A stretch of 64,000 bases of DNA, from positions 372,001 through 436,000 of the forward strand of contig NZ_JAFMYW010000006.1 in NCBI RefSeq assembly GCF_017353175.1, written 5' to 3'. Below are positions 1-8,881 of the stretch, piece by piece. Numbering within the stretch: the stretch's first letter is position 1; the number at the start of each line of letters is the position of its first letter. Below the pieces are notes generated by a model. That model did no database searches and was not told the DNA's origin. It saw only the letters and a program-made list of their open reading frames with translations. This DNA is from Fibrella forsythiae (GTDB taxonomy: Bacteria; Bacteroidota; Bacteroidia; Cytophagales; Spirosomataceae). Position numbers and translations under genes: made by a program.

Positions 1-242
1 ATGACCTGAAAGGCACTACTGTTACGCCGCTTCTGCTTACCTCAGCTTCCGACGAGGCAGTCAACGCGTTCAAAAAAGAGTTTTTGCTGGACATTCCGGC
101 CTATAAAGGCGACGCAACTGTATTGAAGACCATCATGCGTGCTGACCCAGGTACGTGGTTACTGAGCAACGGTGTGGTACGTGGCAAATGGCATAATAAC
201 CGCACACCAGACAAGGCGGAGGTGCTGGAAGCGGTGAAGTAA
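1..242 (+). CDS. C-terminal part of a DoxX/BT_3928-like membrane protein (partial)
   Basis: An open frame runs from the left edge (codons in phase with base 3) to a TAA at 240-242; the start lies outside the window. The visible 79 residues contain a thioredoxin-like ending with the segment ADPGTWLLSNGVVRGKW. This resembles the C-terminal soluble domain that follows the DoxX membrane region in Bacteroidota BT_3928-type proteins (a family memory, not a search). That segment would be the strand carrying the cis-Pro of a thioredoxin fold. A catalytic CxxC cannot be judged because the N-terminal part is missing. It is followed by a hairpin and aroK on the same strand. Function is unknown; an envelope or redox role is inference. 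Confidence 0.5.
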   Translation, partial: DLKGTTVTPLLLTSASDEAVNAFKKEFLLDIPAYKGDATVLKTIMRADPGTWLLSNGVVRGKWHNNRTPDKAEVLEAVK

Positions 243-250
243 TGATTACA

Positions 251-293
251 TGAGCGGATGAGTGAATAGTCAACATATTCACTCATCCGCTCA
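251..293. repeat. Long 3' hairpin, 18-bp perfect stem
   Basis: Bases 251-268 are perfectly complementary to 276-293, with a 7-nt loop. The left arm starts 9 nt after the TAA of the preceding gene, and the right arm ends 9 nt before the aroK start. There is no U-tract. It belongs to the family of stop-codon-proximal hairpins seen throughout this window and may end or stabilise the upstream transcript. Confidence 0.8.
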
Positions 294-301
294 TTCTCCA
301 A

Positions 302-826
302 ATGAAGAACATCTACCTCATTGGTATGCCGTCGTCGGGTAAAACCACGCTTGGCAAGCGATTGGCCAGAGAGCTCCACTATCATTTTATTGATACAGAC
401 CGGCTCATCATTCGGGAAGAAGGACGCAGTATAGCCGATATTTTTGCGCAGGAAGGAGAAGCCTATTTTCGGCAGGCAGAAGCGCGCATACTTCGTACCA
501 TCAAGCCCGGTGGCAGTCTGGTAGTGGCAACGGGTGGTGGCATGCCCTGCTTCCACGATAATATGACCTACATTAAATCGTCGGGGGTGTCGGTATTCCT
601 TGATGTAGCTCCCGAAGCGTTGGCGCAGCGGATGATTGCCCACGCGCAGCAATTCCCCTCCGATGCCCCCGAACGGCCACTTTTCAACGCGGAAGACCAG
701 GCGCTTCTCGACAACCTGCGGCAACGGCACACGCATCGGCTCCCCATCTACCGGCAGGCCGATATCATTATAACTGGCGACGCGACCGAACAGGACGTGC
801 TCAATCTACTAGGCGACTGGCTGTAA
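302..826 (+). CDS. aroK: Shikimate kinase
   Basis: Phosphorylates shikimate to shikimate 3-phosphate with ATP in the cytoplasmic aromatic amino-acid (chorismate) pathway. The 174-aa length is typical. Visible signatures are the P-loop GMPSSGKTT at residues 8-16, the substrate-binding DTD around 31-33, the ATGGGM glycine turn near residues 76-82 and the lid arginine in ERPLF near 121. The ATG at 302 is the only good start and leaves a compact 59-bp gap to the previous gene, filled by a hairpin. No other aro genes are visible nearby, so it is not in an aromatic operon here. Confidence 0.95.
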   Translation: MKNIYLIGMPSSGKTTLGKRLARELHYHFIDTDRLIIREEGRSIADIFAQEGEAYFRQAEARILRTIKPGGSLVVATGGGMPCFHDNMTYIKSSGVSVFLDVAPEALAQRMIAHAQQFPSDAPERPLFNAEDQALLDNLRQRHTHRLPIYRQADIIITGDATEQDVLNLLGDWL

Positions 827-846
827 ATCCTGGCCACTGCAATTCG

Positions 847-854
847 TATATTTG
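847..854 (+). promoter_or_regulatory. Bacteroidota -7 element TATATTTG upstream of GT2
   Basis: TATATTTG matches the TAnnTTTG consensus. Transcription would begin a few bases downstream, so translation cannot start at the TTG at 852; this supports the ATG at 888. No clear -33 TTG is visible at the usual spacing. Confidence 0.55.
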
Positions 855-887
855 TTAGTAGTTTCCCCGTTTAGTCAACTGCCTTGC

Positions 888-1886
888 ATGAACGCCCCGC
901 TTATTCCTAACCTGATCAGTCTCGTCATCCCTGCTTTCAATGAGGAGGATAACCTTCCTTTTCTGGTAGAACGGCTACGGGCAGTGATGGAGCCGCTGGG
1001 TGTTTACGAAATCCTGATCGTTGATGATGGCAGCACCGACCAGACAAAAGCGGTGCTTCGGCAGTTGAGTCAAACGTTTGAGGAAGTGCGGTTTTTGTCG
1101 TTCTCCCGAAACTTTGGTCATCAGGTAGCCCTCCGGGCCGGGTACGATCATGCCCGTGGTGATTGTGCTATCAGCCTTGACGCCGACTTGCAGCATCCAC
1201 CTGAGCTGATTCCGACCCTGATCAAAAAGTGGCGGGAAGGCTTCGACGTGGTGTATACGGTGCGTACCCCCGACCCTAACCTCCCCTGGTCGAAACGGTT
1301 CACATCACGCAATTTTTATAAATTCCTCCGCGCCGCCTCTGACCTTGAGCTGGAAGACGGAGCCGCCGATTTCCGCCTGCTCGATCGCAAAGTGCTTAAT
1401 GTGCTGAAGCAGTTCAAGGAGAATGATCTTTTTCTGCGGGGCATGATCTCCTGGATGGGCTTTCGGCAATGCCGCATTGAGTATGAGCCTGCGGCCCGTT
1501 TTGCCGGCACCACAAAGTATTCCTTCAAAAAGATGCTTCAGTTGGCTATGATGGGCATTACGTCGTTCAGTTCAAAGCCCTTATATGTCTCTGTGGCCAT
1601 GGGGTTCACTATGTCGCTGTTTGCCACGCTGACGGGTCTGGAGGTGCTCTATGAATACTTTTTCACCAACGCAACCGTCTCTGGCTGGACCACGCTGGTT
1701 GTGCTGACCGTATTCATCGGCGGTGTTCAGTTCATCGTCATCGGCATTATGGGCGTATATTTGGGGAAAACGTTTGATGAGGTGAAACGACGCCCGCCGT
1801 ACATTATCGGTGATACAAGCGAGATTGAGGAAGTCATTACATGGCAAGCACCAACCCCCGACATATACTCTTCACCGTTGACGTAG
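888..1886 (+). CDS. Family 2 glycosyltransferase with C-terminal membrane anchor (DPM1/GtrB-like)
   Basis: Likely moves a sugar from a nucleotide donor to a polyprenyl-phosphate carrier at the inner membrane. The GT-A fold shows IPAFNEEDNL near the N-terminus, the VDDGSTDQT nucleotide-binding turn, the DADLQHP metal/donor motif, and two hydrophobic segments in the last 90 residues, the usual architecture of dolichyl/undecaprenyl-phosphate glycosyltransferases. The start at 888 is chosen over an upstream TTG because of the -7 box at 847-854. The C-terminus overlaps the next gene by 46 bp, suggesting translational coupling with the deacetylase. The sugar and the final glycan cannot be read from sequence. 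Confidence 0.85.
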   Translation: MNAPLIPNLISLVIPAFNEEDNLPFLVERLRAVMEPLGVYEILIVDDGSTDQTKAVLRQLSQTFEEVRFLSFSRNFGHQVALRAGYDHARGDCAISLDADLQHPPELIPTLIKKWREGFDVVYTVRTPDPNLPWSKRFTSRNFYKFLRAASDLELEDGAADFRLLDRKVLNVLKQFKENDLFLRGMISWMGFRQCRIEYEPAARFAGTTKYSFKKMLQLAMMGITSFSSKPLYVSVAMGFTMSLFATLTGLEVLYEYFFTNATVSGWTTLVVLTVFIGGVQFIVIGIMGVYLGKTFDEVKRRPPYIIGDTSEIEEVITWQAPTPDIYSSPLT

Positions 1887-2626
1887 AAGAGTTCGATACG
1901 GCCCTTGAATATGGCCACGACCTTTCACTCAACGAACAGATTGCCGTTTCCACAAAAGGCCTGCGCCTGCTGGCTGAACGGTTTGATGCACTGAATGCCC
2001 GAACAACGCTGTTTACAACGGCCAATTACGCGCTACACGAGCCCGACTTGATGAAACGGCTGGCCAAAACACACGAGGTGGCGTCGCACGGATATTACCA
2101 CACCACGTTTGAACCGGCTGATCTGGCCACCTCCAAACGGGCGCTGGAAAACCTGTTGGGGCAACCGATCCGGGGCTTTCGGAGGGCACGGATGGGTGAA
2201 ACCAATCCCGACGATCTGGTGGCCGCCGGGTACGTCTACAATTCGTCGCTGCACCCTACGTTCATTCCCGGCCGCTACAACCACTGGGGCGAACCCCGAT
2301 TACCCTTTCGGGAGAAAACGATCTGGCAAATCCCTGCTTCGGTAACGCCTCATGTGCGGTTACCCCTGTTTTGGTTGAGCCTGAAAAACTTTCCGTTCAG
2401 CCTCTATAAGCAGCTTTGCCTGCAAACACTACGCGCCGATGGGTTCGTCAATCTCTATGTTCATCCCTGGGAATTCACAGATCTGGGCGAGTTCGACAAA
2501 ATCCCAACCTATGTGAAACGCCATTCCCGCGATGAACTGCTCGACCGGGTTGAAGCGCTGCTCCGATTCCTCCGGCAACATGGTGAGTACACAACTATGG
2601 GTGAATTTGCCGATACGCTGAGATAG
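1841..2626 (+). CDS. Polysaccharide deacetylase family protein (NodB-like)
   Basis: Probably removes N- or O-acetyl groups from a glycan or lipid-linked sugar. The NodB-type start FTVDVEEFD carries the metal/catalytic aspartates (around residues 12-18); HEVASHGYYH supplies the histidine pair, and the RARMGE segment stands at the position of the family's substrate arginine motif. It resembles the deacetylases of exopolysaccharide clusters, which lack a signal peptide, as here. It starts inside the preceding glycosyltransferase (46-bp overlap) and precedes a GT87-like protein, so the three genes likely build one surface glycan or glycolipid. Substrate unknown. Confidence 0.75.
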   Translation: MASTNPRHILFTVDVEEFDTALEYGHDLSLNEQIAVSTKGLRLLAERFDALNARTTLFTTANYALHEPDLMKRLAKTHEVASHGYYHTTFEPADLATSKRALENLLGQPIRGFRRARMGETNPDDLVAAGYVYNSSLHPTFIPGRYNHWGEPRLPFREKTIWQIPASVTPHVRLPLFWLSLKNFPFSLYKQLCLQTLRADGFVNLYVHPWEFTDLGEFDKIPTYVKRHSRDELLDRVEALLRFLRQHGEYTTMGEFADTLR

Positions 2627-2631
2627 AAGCA

Positions 2632-2712
2632 TTTATTTTCGCGCTGCATGTTGCTTTCGCCTGGTCCGCCGCTGTGGGTCCGTGCGAAAGCAACATGCAG
2701 CGCGAAAGTAAA
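2632..2712. repeat. Long 3' hairpin, 29-bp stem with one mismatch
   Basis: Bases 2632-2660 pair with 2684-2712 with one mismatch and a 23-nt loop. The left arm begins 6 nt after the deacetylase stop. A 13-nt word within it (2650-2662) recurs identically in the metX/clpP hairpin at 39481-39493. An ATG at 2648 lies inside the stem, which argues against using it as the start of the next gene. Confidence 0.8.
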
Positions 2713-2770
2713 AGCGAGCAGCCACGAAGCCACCGTTACCAAAATATCACAATCAACACAACCATTTCTC

Positions 2771-3967
2771 GTGACAGACGCTACACTCAACGGTCCCTTT
2801 CGCTGGTTGACATCCTACCGGATGGCCGCCATTACGCTGGTTATCTTCACCGCCGTGGCGGGACAGAAGTACGCACTCGGGCAGTTCAATAACTACCTGA
2901 TGTTTGCCAAGCCGTTTCATAACCTCCTGATCGACAAAACGATATACGGCCTTCATCCAACGCTGTTTGAAGATAATTACAAGTACAGCCCGACGTTTGC
3001 CTGGCTGATGGGGCCGTTTTACTACATGCCAAACTGGCTCGGCGTGTTGCTTTGGAATCTGCTAAACGCGGCTATGCTGGTGGTGGGTATCTGGTATTAC
3101 CTCAGCGACTATGCCGATGCCAACCGGAAGCGGGTGATCGTTTTACTTATTGCATTTGCCGAAGGACTCATCACGGCCCAAAACATGCAGAGCAACAATT
3201 TCATTGTGGGCGCCATGTTGCTGGGCATTTACTTCCTCCGCAGTCAGCGCGTCTGGATCGCCGCCCTGCTCTTTACGCTTTGCCTATACATTAAATTCTA
3301 CGGCGTTGGGGCGGCCATCTTCTTCCTTTTTTACCCAAAAAAAGGCGAATTCCTGCTGGCCATGGTCGTTTGGACGATACTGCTTGGTCTGGCTCCCTGG
3401 ACGATGATTCCGTGGAACAGCGTCGTGAGCGAATATGCCGAATGGGGTCGCGTTGTGGTCGATAGTAAGCTGGGTATCCTGATCTCGGTACCGGGAATTC
3501 TGGTAGCTTGGTTCGGCATGGCCAAGACTGATGGCAATTTACGTCTTATCGAACTGGTAGGCATCACGTTGTTTCTGGCGCCATTTATCCGGTTCAGCCT
3601 GTGGCAGGATCGCACCTACCAGCGCCGGATGCTGGCTTACTTCCTGCTGTTCGTGATCATTTTCAATAAGATGGCCGAATCACCAACGTATGTGTTGGCG
3701 GTTGTAGGCGTTGGGCTCTGGTGGGTAACACTGGATACGCCAACCTCGATGCTCGACAACGTATTGCTGTCGCTGGTGATCATCTTTACCTCAATGACCC
3801 CGACCGATCTGTTTCCGAAAGTATGGCAGAATGAATTCTTTGTCCCCTACAGTATCAAAGCCGTTCCCTGCGTGTTGGTATGGCTTCGGATACAGTACCA
3901 GCTTTGGACTCAGATAAAGACCACGTCAGAGATCACGTCTGACCCCACTTCTTTGTTGACCAACTGA
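2771..3967 (+). CDS. Polytopic membrane protein, GT87/DUF2029-like glycosyltransferase
   Basis: About 398 residues with roughly ten hydrophobic segments. Early residues include an aspartate in a loop after the first helix (PTLFEDNYKYSPTFAWL), a pattern typical of GT-C polyprenyl-phosphate mannosyl/arabinosyl transferases of the GT87 (DUF2029) type. The start is uncertain: the longest frame begins at 2648 inside a hairpin stem, GTG at 2771 gives a sensible N-terminus, and ATG at 2822 is the first AUG near the first helix. It follows GT2 and a deacetylase on the same strand, fitting lipid-linked glycan assembly. Its last 58 bp overlap the 3' end of the opposing DUF721 gene. Confidence 0.6.
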   Translation: MTDATLNGPFRWLTSYRMAAITLVIFTAVAGQKYALGQFNNYLMFAKPFHNLLIDKTIYGLHPTLFEDNYKYSPTFAWLMGPFYYMPNWLGVLLWNLLNAAMLVVGIWYYLSDYADANRKRVIVLLIAFAEGLITAQNMQSNNFIVGAMLLGIYFLRSQRVWIAALLFTLCLYIKFYGVGAAIFFLFYPKKGEFLLAMVVWTILLGLAPWTMIPWNSVVSEYAEWGRVVVDSKLGILISVPGILVAWFGMAKTDGNLRLIELVGITLFLAPFIRFSLWQDRTYQRRMLAYFLLFVIIFNKMAESPTYVLAVVGVGLWWVTLDTPTSMLDNVLLSLVIIFTSMTPTDLFPKVWQNEFFVPYSIKAVPCVLVWLRIQYQLWTQIKTTSEITSDPTSLLTN

Positions 3968-4233
3968 ATTACTTTCTGCTTGGCATTGACCAGTTCGCTG
4001 CGGAGCGGAGCCGACGACAGTTCAATATATAGCGTACTTTCGCGAACGTACAGGCGGGTTGTACGCGACGCAATGGCCTGCCCCATCATTTTGCCCCAGT
4101 AGGCTTCCAGGTACGTTTCGTTGAATCGCCCCCGCAGTTTATAGACCTGTAGCAACTTGTCGAACGCTTCCTTGACGGTGGTGGTGCCTGGGTGGCGCGA
4201 AGTGGCGGTTACGTACTTGTTGTTGGTCGTCAT
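3910..4233 (-). CDS. DUF721 (DciA-like) protein
   Basis: A 107-aa cytoplasmic protein. The core includes VKEAFDKLLQVYKLRGRF, a W-G-K segment (AYWGKMMGQAIAS) and the strand TLYIELSSAPLRSEL, the usual DUF721 layout. In many bacteria DUF721 proteins (DciA) help load the replicative helicase DnaB; whether this short Bacteroidota version does so is inference. The ATG at 4233 is preferred over one 10 codons upstream because the family begins shortly before the VKEAF helix. Its 3' end overlaps the converging GT87-like gene by 58 bp. The gene upstream on the same strand is a metallopeptidase-like protein. Confidence 0.75.
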   Translation of the reverse strand: MTTNNKYVTATSRHPGTTTVKEAFDKLLQVYKLRGRFNETYLEAYWGKMMGQAIASRTTRLYVRESTLYIELSSAPLRSELVNAKQKVIQLVNKEVGSDVISDVVFI

Positions 4234-4281
4234 CGTGTAGATAAGCGTTGCAGGCAGGAGCAAGACAAAGATAACAATGGC

Positions 4282-5139
4282 TTAATGCGTCGGATGGTTT
4301 GCGGGCGGAACATTTTTTTGCAACGTACCTGCTTTCTTATCGCGGGCATACTGGTACACAGTGGCAAAAGCTCCGCCTTCTGATAAACCGGTCATCAACC
4401 GGGGTAGCGCCGTTGGGCCAACTGTGGCCAACCAGCGCGACACTTCACGTCCGGCCGTCAGATAAGCCAGCATAACGCGGCCATAATCACCATAAAAAAA
4501 ATCGCGGGTCGATTCTAAAGAGGATATTACGGGCATTACCTGCGGGCTTAACCCCTGCGGACCGCGGGCTCGGTAGTTCCATTCAGCATCATAAATCAGA
4601 AAGCGCTCGCGGGGAGTGCTGTTGCCGTTCGAGAACCGATAATCGACCATCAGCGCCAGCCCTTCGTTAAACCACTGCGGCACCTGCTGCTTCACGGTCA
4701 GCCAGCCAAGTCGGGCAAATAACTCATCGTGGCAAAGCTCATGGGCCATCACATCGGGGCTATTCCCCTCTGGCCCGAGCACCAGAAAGGAGGCGCCCCA
4801 GGGCATACCAAGGCTGCAGCCAGCGCCTTCGCCACCAGAGCAATAAAGCGAATACTGTTCCTGTGTTGGGCAATAAATGATCACTGCCTGCCCCTGCTGA
4901 TTTCCCCAAAATCGTCTGATCCGCTCGGAGGCTACCTGCAGATGCGTCAGCAACACATCGCGCTGGCGGGGGCTGGCATCAGCACTAATGTACAGTGCTC
5001 GTGTACCAACCTGAACGGCTTTAAAGTTGCTGGCATGAGCGATAGTCAGGCAGCGCCACAGGGTTGGAAACAGAATAACCGTTCCGAGGGGCAGGGCAAT
5101 CAGCAACAGGACAAGCCAACGAACAACAGACCGACGCAT
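4282..5139 (-). CDS. Membrane-anchored gluzincin-like metallopeptidase, unassigned
   Basis: A 285-aa protein with an N-terminal hydrophobic segment (residues 8-27) that should anchor it or act as a signal. The core has HELCHDE near residues 150-156 followed about 20 residues later by WFNEGLA, the HExxH plus downstream-glutamate arrangement of gluzincin (MA clan) zinc peptidases. A short Cys-containing loop (YCSGGEGAGCS) precedes it. I do not recognise a named family. The active site probably faces the periplasm. It shares a strand with the downstream DUF721 gene (48 bp away), but a functional link is not evident. Confidence 0.6.
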   Translation of the reverse strand: MRRSVVRWLVLLLIALPLGTVILFPTLWRCLTIAHASNFKAVQVGTRALYISADASPRQRDVLLTHLQVASERIRRFWGNQQGQAVIIYCPTQEQYSLYCSGGEGAGCSLGMPWGASFLVLGPEGNSPDVMAHELCHDELFARLGWLTVKQQVPQWFNEGLALMVDYRFSNGNSTPRERFLIYDAEWNYRARGPQGLSPQVMPVISSLESTRDFFYGDYGRVMLAYLTAGREVSRWLATVGPTALPRLMTGLSEGGAFATVYQYARDKKAGTLQKNVPPANHPTH

Positions 5140-5325
5140 GCAACAGTCAACGACGATAACCAGCTTACAGTTTTCCAGAGCGGCAATTTCCTTTCACCAC
5201 TACGGATCGGCGCGCCGTTCGTCGGGCGGAATTGGCTGTCTATCCTGCCAAATTTGGGGTCTATCCCCTTTCCTTTTCGTACATGTTGATGGTACGACAT
5301 CTTTGTATTGTACAACCGCCAAATT

Positions 5326-7899
5326 ATGAAGACGACTGTTTTACTTTTCAGTGCTGCCCTGTTCACCGCCGGATTATCGGCACCCGCTTTTGCCCAGTTT
5401 CCGGGCATGGGCGGCGCGGCACAACCCAAAGCCCTGCCTGGCACCGCAGGCGATAATAGCCCCAAAGGTACCGCCAAAATAACTGGGTACGTGGTTGATT
5501 CAAGCCTGACGAAGGCCGTTGAATTTGCCAGCATTGCCCTCTATAATAAAGCAACCGGTAAGGCCGTTGATGGCACCGTAGCCGACGATAAGGGCAAATT
5601 CACCCTGAGCAAACTGGTAGCAGGCAATTATAAAGCCCTGATCACTTTCGTTGGCTACCGGACAAAGACAGTTGACAGCCTGACAGTTTCTAACGGACAA
5701 ACCCTTGATATTGGGGTGATTAAGTTGAGCTCCAGCGTAAAACAACTCAACGAAGTGGTGGTAACTGGTCAGGCCGCGCTTATTGAAGAAAAAGTTGACC
5801 GGCTGGTCTACAACGCCGAAAAAGACATTGCCGCCAAGGGTGGCGACGCGTCGGATGTATTACGGAAAGTTCCCCTGCTGACCGTTGATTTGGACGGCAA
5901 CGTGTCGCTTCGCGGAAGCAGCAATATCCGGGTGCTGATCAACAATAAGCCCTCTACTATCGTGGCCAGCAGCGTGGCTGACGCGCTCAAGCAAATCCCG
6001 GCCGATCAGATCAAAACGGTAGAAGTAATCACCAGCCCATCGGCCAAATATGACGCAGAAGGATCGGGGGGAATTATCAATATTATCACAAAAAAGAACA
6101 GCCTGCAGGGCCTCAACCTGAACGTCGATTCGGGCGTGGGTAACCGGGGGTCGTCGTTGTCGCTAAACGGTAGCTACCGGAAGGGGAAAGCCGGTTTTAC
6201 GCTCGGGGGGTTCGGCCGCGGCATTTATAACACCAAAACGGATACGGATCTGGAACAGACCAGCCAGTCGAACGGAGTTACTACCACAACCAGCCAGATT
6301 GGAAATGGGAGCAGCAACGGACTTTTTGGTCAGTATAACCTTGGCTTTGACTATGATCTGGCTAAAAACCAGAGCATCACGGCCGGGGTACGTTATGGTG
6401 TCCGGAATTTCAATACCCTGCAGAATCTGGTTACCCGTTTGGCTACCAACGGAGCAGTTAGTTCGAGCGTCAACCGTTTCGTTGACGCCAAAAATTTGTC
6501 GGGAACGGTGGATATGAACGTCGATTACCTGCACACATTCAAGCCACAACAGGAATGGAGCATCTCGACGCTGTATAGCCGGACAGACCTGACCAACAAC
6601 TTCGATGCGAACCTGTTTGGCGCTAACAGTGCGCTGGTTAGCCGGCAGCGGAACCTGAACTCGAACGTGAACCAGGAATTTACCCTGCAAACCGATTACC
6701 AGACGCCCATCAAGAAAAACCAGTTGATCGAGTTTGGGGGGAAAGCCATTTTACGCAGAGTAGACAGTGACTACCGATATCTGTTTGGTGGCCCAACGGG
6801 CGAGTTGCTGACCCAGAACAACAATACCCTGGGTGCACTGACCTACAACCAGAATATTGCGGCTGGCTATACCTCCTACACCTATACGACAAAGAAGCGC
6901 TATACCCTGAAAGGTGGCGTTCGGTACGAGCACACATTCATTGATGCCAGCACGAAAGAAGGTGGTCCCGTTGGCGTTGGTGATTACGGCGTACTGGTTC
7001 CCAGCGTCAATGCATCGAAAACCTTTAAAGGTACCACCGTTAAGCTCGGCTATAACCGTCGGATTCAGCGGCCGGGTCTTCAGCAGTTGAACCCGAACTA
7101 TAACGCATCGAACCCACAGGTGATCACCGTTGGTAATCCCGCACTTCGCCCCGAATTGACCGACAATTTTGAGTTGGGCCTGAGCCGGACTATCAAGAAA
7201 ACGTTTATCAACGCTACGTTCTTTGGCCGGGTAACTGATAATGCCATTACGCAGGTCAGCCAACCGTCTGATACGCTGAAGGGGGCTATCGTTACAACCT
7301 ACCAGAACATTGGCCGTCAGCGTGCGTTCGGCACCAACATTTTCGCCAACGTGGCCGCTACCTCAAAAATCAATATCGGGGTGTTTTTCAACTCCTTCTA
7401 TACTCGGTTAACCGGACAGGTAACGGGCAAAAACGGTCTTTCGCAGGAATTAACGAATGATGGTTTCCAGATCAGCGGTGGATCGTTTGCGTCGGCTCAG
7501 TTCGCACACGGATGGGGTATTCAGGCGTTTGGCTTCATGCAGGGTAACACCATTCAGTTGCAGGGTACGCAGGGCGGCTTTGGTTTCTATACGCTGGGTG
7601 TGAAGAAAGATATTGCGAACAAGAAAGGAAGCATTGGGCTGGCCGCCGAGAACTTCTTCGCCAACCGATTCAATATTCATACGGTACTTAACTCGCCTCA
7701 GTTTAGTCAGGTCAATGACGTGTATCTTTACAACCGGGGTATCCGTCTAACGTTTACCTATAAAATCGGGAAGATGACCATGGAAGCACCCCGCAAAAAA
7801 GCCAAGTCGGTGAATAACGACGACGTGAAGAGCGATGGTGCTGGTGGCGGTCAGGCGCCGGCTGGAGGTGCTCCCGGCGGTGGTACCCCACGGCAGTAG
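5326..7899 (+). CDS. TonB-dependent-receptor-like outer-membrane beta-barrel protein
   Basis: An 857-aa outer-membrane protein. Order: signal peptide (residues 1-24), a short Pro/Gly-rich linker, a carboxypeptidase-regulatory-like beta domain (about 50-140, with KITGYVVDSS and FVGYRTKTV), a plug domain (about 145-260, with VLRKVPLLTVD and SPSAKYDAEGSGGIINI) and a barrel of the outer_membrane_beta-barrel family. The C-terminal 30 residues are a Gly/Pro/Lys-rich tail, not the aromatic residue typical of barrels, so it may extend into the periplasm. There is no SusD partner downstream, so this is a stand-alone receptor; substrate unknown. ATG at 5326 gives a clean signal peptide; the TTG at 5308 does not. 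I see no ACGTACCTG word in this gene. Confidence 0.85.
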   Translation: MKTTVLLFSAALFTAGLSAPAFAQFPGMGGAAQPKALPGTAGDNSPKGTAKITGYVVDSSLTKAVEFASIALYNKATGKAVDGTVADDKGKFTLSKLVAGNYKALITFVGYRTKTVDSLTVSNGQTLDIGVIKLSSSVKQLNEVVVTGQAALIEEKVDRLVYNAEKDIAAKGGDASDVLRKVPLLTVDLDGNVSLRGSSNIRVLINNKPSTIVASSVADALKQIPADQIKTVEVITSPSAKYDAEGSGGIINIITKKNSLQGLNLNVDSGVGNRGSSLSLNGSYRKGKAGFTLGGFGRGIYNTKTDTDLEQTSQSNGVTTTTSQIGNGSSNGLFGQYNLGFDYDLAKNQSITAGVRYGVRNFNTLQNLVTRLATNGAVSSSVNRFVDAKNLSGTVDMNVDYLHTFKPQQEWSISTLYSRTDLTNNFDANLFGANSALVSRQRNLNSNVNQEFTLQTDYQTPIKKNQLIEFGGKAILRRVDSDYRYLFGGPTGELLTQNNNTLGALTYNQNIAAGYTSYTYTTKKRYTLKGGVRYEHTFIDASTKEGGPVGVGDYGVLVPSVNASKTFKGTTVKLGYNRRIQRPGLQQLNPNYNASNPQVITVGNPALRPELTDNFELGLSRTIKKTFINATFFGRVTDNAITQVSQPSDTLKGAIVTTYQNIGRQRAFGTNIFANVAATSKINIGVFFNSFYTRLTGQVTGKNGLSQELTNDGFQISGGSFASAQFAHGWGIQAFGFMQGNTIQLQGTQGGFGFYTLGVKKDIANKKGSIGLAAENFFANRFNIHTVLNSPQFSQVNDVYLYNRGIRLTFTYKIGKMTMEAPRKKAKSVNNDDVKSDGAGGGQAPAGGAPGGGTPRQ

Positions 7900-8036
7900 A
7901 ACTATTAGTGCGCTTCGCCGTGATTAGGCTTCGCCATCATTGGTTGTTGTTAGTAGAAAAACAATCAATAGCCACTTAATGACAGCGTAGCCCAATGACG
8001 GAGAAGTCTTAAAAAAAACTTAACTAAGCTTACCTA

Positions 8037-8753
8037 ATGAAAACTAACAAACTCCTGGCCGCTACGCTGGCCGCTTTCGTGACGTTCGGCGCTTATGCCC
8101 AAACCGTCGATGAACTTGTTGACAAACACGTTGCTGCCCTGGGCGGTATGGATAAATTGAGCGCCGTGAAATCGGTGGTTACTGACCGGTCGCTGTCTGT
8201 GCAGGGGATGGAAATTCCCAGCGTTACAACCGTAATGGTTGGAAAAGCAATGCGATCTGAGTCGACCGTAATGGGCAATTCAATGGTGCAGGTTGTTAAC
8301 GGCTCCACCGGCTGGATGATCCGTCCGGCAATGATGGGTGGCACCGGCGACCCCGAGGATATGGACGCTAACACCTTAAAGCAGTCGATGAGCCAGTTGT
8401 ATCCGTTTGGTTCGCTAGTCAACTATAAAGACAACGGCACTAAGGTTGAACTGGTTGGCAAAGAGCAGGTCGACAAAAAAGATGTGTATCACCTGAAAGT
8501 AACACCTAAAGACGGTTCAACGATTGATCAGTACCTCGACGCAACAACGTACCTGGTGAGCAAAATCAAGACATCGATGAATGGGCAGGAAGGTGAAATC
8601 CTTTTCTCTGACTACAAAGAGGTAAACGGCGTTAAATTCCCGAACACGATGGAAATCGTTGGCGGTCAGATGGGATCGATCTCGTTCAACACCAATAAAG
8701 TGGTCGTTAATGGGCCGGTAGACGAAGCAATCTTCAAAAAGCCAGCGAAGTGA
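8037..8753 (+). CDS. Secreted LolA-like / outer-membrane lipoprotein-sorting-like protein
   Basis: A 238-aa periplasmic protein: signal peptide MKTNKLLAATLAAFVTFGAYAQ, then a conserved start (VDELVDKHVAALGGMDKLSAVKSV) and a run of antiparallel strands with YHLKVTPKDGSTIDQYLDATTYLV and FPNTMEIVGG. This is the LolA/LppX-type half-barrel found in many Bacteroidota proteins annotated as outer membrane lipoprotein-sorting proteins. It follows the receptor gene by 137 bp and ends in a strong terminator at 8777. It may carry a lipid or lipoprotein, but the ligand is not readable. Methionine content in the middle (residues 75-125) is high. Confidence 0.65.
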   Translation: MKTNKLLAATLAAFVTFGAYAQTVDELVDKHVAALGGMDKLSAVKSVVTDRSLSVQGMEIPSVTTVMVGKAMRSESTVMGNSMVQVVNGSTGWMIRPAMMGGTGDPEDMDANTLKQSMSQLYPFGSLVNYKDNGTKVELVGKEQVDKKDVYHLKVTPKDGSTIDQYLDATTYLVSKIKTSMNGQEGEILFSDYKEVNGVKFPNTMEIVGGQMGSISFNTNKVVVNGPVDEAIFKKPAK

Positions 8754-8776
8754 TCTGACCAACGTGTTGCCTTTCC

Positions 8777-8816
8777 CGAAAAGCCGTTCAGTTTATGGAC
8801 GGCTTTTCGCTTTTTT
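8777..8816 (+). terminator. Rho-independent terminator
   Basis: An 11-bp stem (8777-8787 with 8799-8809), 11-nt loop and a run of T from 8811 to 8816, 23 nt past the stop of the LolA-like gene. Confidence 0.9.
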
Positions 8817-8881
8817 GGCCCACAGTCAGACATTTCCTGTTCATCGTGGGTTACTAGGTTACTGACAACGATACACTCTAC

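Noticed and set aside
101-736. Antisense frames opposite aroK and opposite most other genes
   Set aside because: These long frames lie opposite genes with strong motifs; they show no signal, domain or start context of their own.
2648-2770. Longer start for the GT87-like gene at ATG 2648
   Set aside because: That ATG lies inside a 29-bp hairpin stem, and the added 41 residues have no membrane or family character.
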